Assembly (NCBI GenBank): GCA_000969725.1
Contig: JXSR01S022473.1
Length of the DNA stretch: 21,870 bases
Strand: one strand, 5' to 3'
Origin: Ophiothrix spiculata
Taxonomy: Eukaryota > Echinodermata > Ophiuroidea > Amphilepidida > Ophiotrichidae
Below the pieces are notes generated by a model, which saw only the letters and a program-made list of their open reading frames with translations, was not told the DNA's origin and ran no database searches. A program made the position numbers and the translations under genes. This document shows, one piece after another, positions 18,626 through 21,870 of the stretch (the stretch's first letter is position 1; each line of letters begins with the position of its first letter).

Positions 18626-18981
18626 TCTCCAGGTTGGATAATTTTTATATGGTCTTTATATTTGATTAAATTGTTTTGAGCCAAAGTGATAAACTATTGG
18701 GTGAAATGTGTGCTATCCTGGTGTCACATGATCTTAGCACCAGGATATGGATTTGTGTCTACCCAAAGGGTTCAAAGAGCCCCAAATTGACTATTTTTTT
18801 GGAAATTCTATTATTTGGACTTTTTCTTGTGTATCAATGTGGTAATTGGACCCCAAGATTTCAGAGCTCAGCGCTACCCCTGCTCAGCACAATTACTCAT
18901 TAAGTCTACGGCGAGGGTTTAGCCTGTCATATAAGCAATTATGGGGTAAAATATTTTCTATAGGCCAAACAATAATTTATT
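18626..18981. other. Intron, no gene seen
   Basis: A 75-codon plus-strand frame at 18676-18903 has no recognisable motif and no splice context. No inverted repeat was found before the hairpin at 18982. Confidence 0.4.
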
Positions 18982-19064
18982 GGACAGTATAAACAACAAT
19001 CCAGCATACAGGGCCACATTGTTTGTAATGCAATCCCTACCCTGGATGTTTGTTTACATTGTCC
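18982..19064. repeat. Imperfect hairpin next to exon 19113-19275
   Basis: GGACAGTATAAACAA with ATCCAG at 18982-19002 is mirrored by CTGGATGTTTGTTTACATTGTCC ending at 19064, with few mismatches. Outside the stem, both flanks carry AATAATTTATT-like sequence, so the fold-back may be longer (about 18966-19100). Probably a small palindromic MITE. It lies 49 bp from the donor end of the exon. Confidence 0.6.
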
Positions 19065-19112
19065 AAGAAATTTTATTACGCCTTTAATAATTTATTTGGT
19101 CATCAAACAAAC

Positions 19113-19275
19113 CTGGTTTAAGTAGTTGAATTTCTCTGGTTTATCTAGCCACAGCTTCTCTTTCTCGCCATCACTAGCCCCTTTGAGTAGATAGTAGAAG
19201 ACATGATAGTTGCGCTCATAAGATGCTTGCGAGACTATCCGAGACTTCTCTAGTAAGTACTGTTCAACGATTGCC
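19113..19275 (-). CDS. myo9: Myosin IX motor domain, first visible exon (after switch I)
   Basis: This 163-bp exon has one base of a split codon, then 54 codons. The acceptor CTCTATTATTCAG precedes 19275; the donor CAG followed by GTTTGT is at 19112. The peptide begins [16 protein letters not shown], then [15 protein letters not shown], and ends [10 protein letters not shown]. These are the conserved VExYLLEKSR, ERNYHxFYxLL and YxYLNQ motifs that follow switch I in every myosin motor. The first base should complete a Gly codon with the previous exon (GA-IVEQYL), which lies beyond the window. This is the right-most exon seen; the P-loop and switch I (NNSSRFGKF) exons were looked for up to 21870 and not found. 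Joins exon 13372-13472 in phase 0. Confidence 0.95.
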
Positions 19276-19399
19276 CTGAATAATAGAGAAATGAAATTAC
19301 ATGAAATGTTTCATAAATGATATTATATACTGCGTTAATAAATTAAACAGAGTTGATTGGATAAAACCCGATCACATGATTTCAAATAGCTATAACCAG

Positions 19400-19455
19400 A
19401 TTTATGAAAGTGCTAAATAGTACTTTTGAAAGTACTATTCAGCACTTTCGTAAAT
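19400..19455. repeat. 27-bp-stem hairpin with a two-base loop
   Basis: Bases 19400-19426 pair with 19429-19455, with one mismatch (19415/19440) and one G-U pair (19405/19450); core GTGCTAAATAGTACTTT. A further TATATAGCAC motif follows at 19458-19467, echoing the stem. Near the splice acceptor side of exon 19113-19275. Confidence 0.85.
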
Positions 19456-19671
19456 ACTATATAGCACTTACTACATTTACCTTATACGCGAAGCAACTTT
19501 CACGCACAAAATTATTCACTCATCAAACTTATACGCGCAAGCAATTGCGCGCACTTACCTAAGCACGCATTCCTTGCAAGCATTGTGTGAGTGCATTTTT
19601 TCAAATGTTTTATTTTACTAAATTAGATTTTTTAGCACATGAAAATTTCCGAAATCAGAAATTTATTAATG

Positions 19672-19696
19672 CGGTATATAAAACAAATATATACCG
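19672..19696. repeat. Small perfect hairpin, 9-bp stem
   Basis: CGGTATATA at 19672-19680 pairs with TATATACCG at 19688-19696 around a seven-base loop AAACAAA. Could be chance in A+T-rich DNA, but lies between two larger fold-backs. Confidence 0.5.
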
Positions 19697-19715
19697 ACTT
19701 TTTCAGATCTCTGGA

Positions 19716-19817
19716 TTAAAACTATGATCCTTCAGTTACTAAACTTTGCTATTTTACTTCGGGCGCACAGTAAAATAGAATAATAATTATTTTAGTCACT
19801 TCAGGTTCATAGTTTAA
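19716..19817. repeat. About 100-bp fold-back element
   Basis: TTAAAACTATGATCC at the left is mirrored by GGTTCATAGTTTAA at the right. Further in, TTACTAAA mirrors TTTTAGTCA, and at the centre CTATTTTACT (19749-19758) pairs perfectly with AGTAAAATAG (19769-19778) around TCGGGCGCAC. The right arm has about six extra bases. Likely another palindromic MITE; no target duplication established. Confidence 0.65.
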
Positions 19818-20747
19818 GGGCACAGTTTTAAACCCCTCATTTTTTGAAATATTTTATGCTTTGTAACTCAGCAACCGATAAATAAATCCATATAAAAGTA
19901 CACATTTCTAGATGTGGTCTTTCATGTAGAAGATGATGGTTAGGTCAATTTCGGACCAAAATGTATGATTTTGGACCATTAATTTGTAAACAACCTAACT
20001 AAATTTTGAAAAAATAAAAGTTGGACCTCTTATGCATTTTAGAATCTAGAAACACATGTCTAGGAACGCATTTCTCAAATTTTTGATTTTTGACTTTCTT
20101 TTTGAAATATTGCCAAAAATAGGTCCAAAATTGGCCCAAAATGATTTGTTTGTCATTTTTTTTTGTCAGAGATCTTCAAGTCAGTATATATTTGTATAAT
20201 ATATGAAGAGCTTGTTTCCAAACCTCTTATATCCACTCAGACATTTGGTTATTTGAAATATTTACTTTATTTTGTGATTAAAATATTTTAAAATGTTCAA
20301 GTCTTATAAAACACATTTCATTTGATATATTCCACTATACACACAGATTATCTAGAAATTGGAACAAACATTTTGCAGAAGTGAAATGAAGAGGTTTTGG
20401 AATTATTTCTTTCTTTGTCTTTATGCATGTATGCTATTTAAGTCAAGAGCCTGAAACAGTTCTTACAATTGTAAAATTCAAAAAAAAAATGTAGATTTTT
20501 CTATTCCAATTTCTGTAAGTATTGACAATTTTCATTTGCAGTTACTTCTACTATGACCTGGGCTTGAAATGACTGACATGTTTCAAATTAGTGAAAAAAG
20601 CTTTGGAAACAAGATCTTCATATAAATGGGAAAATACACAATCAATTTGATAACAAATGGTTCTATGAGATAGATACCACAAGCTTTGGAGTTTTGGCAT
20701 TCAAAATGATGTAACTTTCAAAAAAGAAATTTATTCCAACACAAGCT
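19818..20747. other. Intron upstream of the first visible exon, repeat-like, no gene seen
   Basis: Contains several diverged repetitions of GGACCAAAAT- and GGTCCAAAAT-type words (19951-20145) and TCTAGAAACACATG/CATTTCTAGATGTGG in opposite orientations (about 20043 and 19903). The region appears to be decayed transposon, with a clear inverted pair at 20200 and 20602 listed separately. Confidence 0.4.
20200..20624. repeat. Inverted repeat pair, 22 of 23 bp, 425 bp overall
   Basis: The 23 bases at 20200-20222 (core GAGCTTGTTTCCAAA) and the reverse complement of 20602-20624 differ at one base. They could be the ends, or subterminal parts, of a non-autonomous element. No duplication of the flanks was recognised and the interior has no coding signal. 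Confidence 0.55.
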
Positions 20748-20788
20748 ATTTCCAGATATGATGCAAAAATTGCATCATATCTGGAAAT
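20748..20788. repeat. Perfect 19-bp palindrome with a three-base loop
   Basis: ATTTCCAGATATGATGCAA (20748-20766) pairs perfectly with 20770-20788 around AAA. Perfect pairing over 19 bp is unlikely by chance in this length of sequence and suggests a recent palindromic insertion or the joined tips of an element. Confidence 0.85.
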
Positions 20789-20860
20789 CAAGACACATCA
20801 GATACTCAACCAAACTAGAACTATATACGGTTTTATTTCTGTCAATTATAACTTACAGTA

Positions 20861-21037
20861 CTTACTGAAACATGGACTACGAAGAAAGCAGATCAAGAGA
20901 GACTTAGATCATTTGAAATGGCATGTCTAAGAAAAATATTTGGGGTTACCTATCAAGACAGACTTGGAAACATCCATATCAGAGAGAGGCTGAACTACTC
21001 AAATCAAATCTCAAATCTTAATTTCCATATGAAATAA
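20861..21037 (+). pseudogene. LINE reverse-transcriptase ORF fragment
   Basis: The plus-strand frame from 20861 reads LTETWTTKKADQERLRSFEM, then ACLRKIFGVTYQDRLG and IRERL, and stops at 21035-21037. This matches the region just after the polymerase core in many non-LTR retrotransposons, whose usual form, from memory, is ETWTLxxxxxxRLxxFExxCLRxILGIxWxDRxxNxxI. In-frame stop TAA at 20849-20851 closes it upstream, so only about 58 codons remain. Clade (RTE, CR1 or Jockey-like) cannot be fixed from so little. Dead fragment, opposite in orientation to Myo9. Confidence 0.75.
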
Positions 21038-21097
21038 CAAGCAAATCAACGAAACATATCTGCATAGCTACATCAGGCTTTGAGTTTTGAAAATTGC

Positions 21098-21190
21098 AGG
21101 TGTGCTCAAAAACACACTCGGGTGAATGTTTAGGTGTGCTGTGGGGTGTGCTATAAATTGCACTCGGGTGAATGCTTAGGTGTGCTATTA
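21098..21190. repeat. Two-copy 46-bp tandem repeat
   Basis: CACTCGGGTGAATG with TTAGGTGTGCT occurs at 21115-21140 and 21161-21186, one mismatch apart; GGTGTGCT also precedes each copy. The period is 46 bp. Its G/T-rich composition differs from the surroundings. A 73-codon minus-strand frame across it is spurious. Confidence 0.8.
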
Positions 21191-21330
21191 CCCCAAGGGG
21201 GAGGGTGCTGACCAAGAAAGGTGATACAAAAATGGTCAAGTTCTAATATAGAATGTAACCTTTGGACCAGTTGGTTACTACTACTATTTTTCGAAATACT
21301 TTTTTAAGTATTTTTATTCGTCTCCTTGTT

Positions 21331-21483
21331 TCCTTGGGCAAGAAACTTTACTCTACTTGCTCCGTGGTTGGAGAGTCACATAAAGCCGTGGGTCCCCTGT
21401 ACAAATAGACTCCTTCATGGGGTATGCATGTTATCATTGGTTATGCAAGTACTTGTATCATTGATTGATTGATTGATTGATTT
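21331..21483 (+). mobile_element. SINE 3' part with ATTG repeat tail
   Basis: TTTCCTTGGGCAAGAAACTT at 21329-21348 is the same core as in the copy at 7577-7970 (CCTTGGGCAAGGCACTT). It is followed by a G/C-richer body (CCGTGGGTCCCCTGTAC) and ends in about five ATTG units at 21460-21483. The microsatellite tail marks the 3' end of a SINE on the plus strand. The 5' head is not recognisable upstream. Confidence 0.6.
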
Positions 21484-21870
21484 AAAAGTGTTACATTTTC
21501 AACCAATATGTCAAAATGTTAAAGTGTTGTTATGTTGAGTGCAAAAGTGTACAGTGAAAATAGGCAAGGGTAACCCTGGCCCCTGCCAAAATATAGCCCC
21601 CTGCAAGGGGCCTACGGTTATGAGTACAGTATATGCCAGCTAGTGTACATGTAGCTTACAATGCTCTGAAAAATTGTAATGTTCGTGAAAGGGGAAAAAA
21701 CACCTATTATCAATTAATTTCAAAATCCTTTAAAAGCTAAAAAAGCCCGTTTTATGTATACTTTACTGTATCAAAGTATATGAAATTACGCTTAAAATGT
21801 GTTCTGTCTGTTTTATCGTATGGCTAAAATGGTCAATTTTGTGCACAACAAAGCGTTTTGCAATTATAGT
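21484..21870. other. Right end of window, intron, nothing recognised
   Basis: No exon, tRNA or defined repeat. A small G/C-richer stretch at 21571-21615 (CCTGGCCCCTGCC, CCCCCTGCAAGGGGCC) may be repeat-derived. The next 5' Myo9 exon, expected to encode switch I, is not here. Confidence 0.4.

Noticed and set aside
20748-20788. Rho-independent terminator
   Set aside because: The host is an animal genome, the stem is A+T-rich, and no gene ends nearby.
20861-21037. An active LINE
   Set aside because: Only about 58 codons past the polymerase core remain, closed upstream by a stop; no endonuclease or polymerase motifs are visible nearby.

Overview
This is a piece of an animal nuclear genome. It is A+T-rich, has GT-AG introns of 0.8 to 10 kb, and is packed with short non-autonomous transposons, SINE-like repeats and fold-back sequences. 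The only protein-coding gene I can support lies on the minus strand. It contributes five consecutive internal exons of the motor domain of an unconventional class IX myosin (Myo9, the family of myosins that carry a RhoGAP domain in the tail). Repeat motifs such as a CCTTGGGCAAG-type SINE core and a CAGGGTTAGT-ended element suggest a marine invertebrate deuterostome (echinoderm or hemichordate). That placement is from memory and is weak.

The exons, in transcription order (right to left), are 19275-19113, 13472-13372, 12571-12355, 11428-11312 and 1093-959. Every internal boundary has a plausible AG acceptor and GT donor, and the reading frame carries through all four introns (phases 0, 2, 0, 0). 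Together they encode about 244 residues with no stop, running from just after the switch I region to the end of the relay helix. They include the switch II motif (DIFGFE). The start codon, P-loop, switch I, actin-binding loop 2, neck, tail and RhoGAP domain lie outside the window. Introns are 5640, 800, 926 and 10218 bp.

The rest is intronic and holds mobile-element debris. From left to right: a TA-flanked MITE (1273-1689); a hAT-like MITE (3361-3613); a Tc1-like MITE (6082-6615); a 735-bp inverted-repeat element (6744-7478); a SINE-like copy (7577-7970); a nearly G-free minisatellite (8827-9239); a truncated mariner-like copy split by a TTAA-flanked element (about 10060-10466); a four-unit 40/44-bp tandem repeat (11119-11286); a tRNA-Pro-derived SINE (12010-12246); fold-back hairpins at 12624 and 15100; a second copy of the 7577-type repeat (15751-15890); a mariner-like element carrying three younger insertions (16499-18050); a degenerate SINE (18478-18625); a cluster of hairpins on both sides of exon 19113-19275; a LINE fragment (20861-21037); and a SINE tail with an ATTG repeat near the right end.

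The most informative structure is 16499-18050. Two hAT-like insertions sit in the two arms of one mariner-like element, and a TTAA-type element sits in its middle. A related copy at about 10060-10466 lacks the arm insertions and so shows the empty sites. I found no new enzyme system, CRISPR array, rRNA or intact transposase gene. Most short open frames here are chance frames in A+T-rich introns and repeats.
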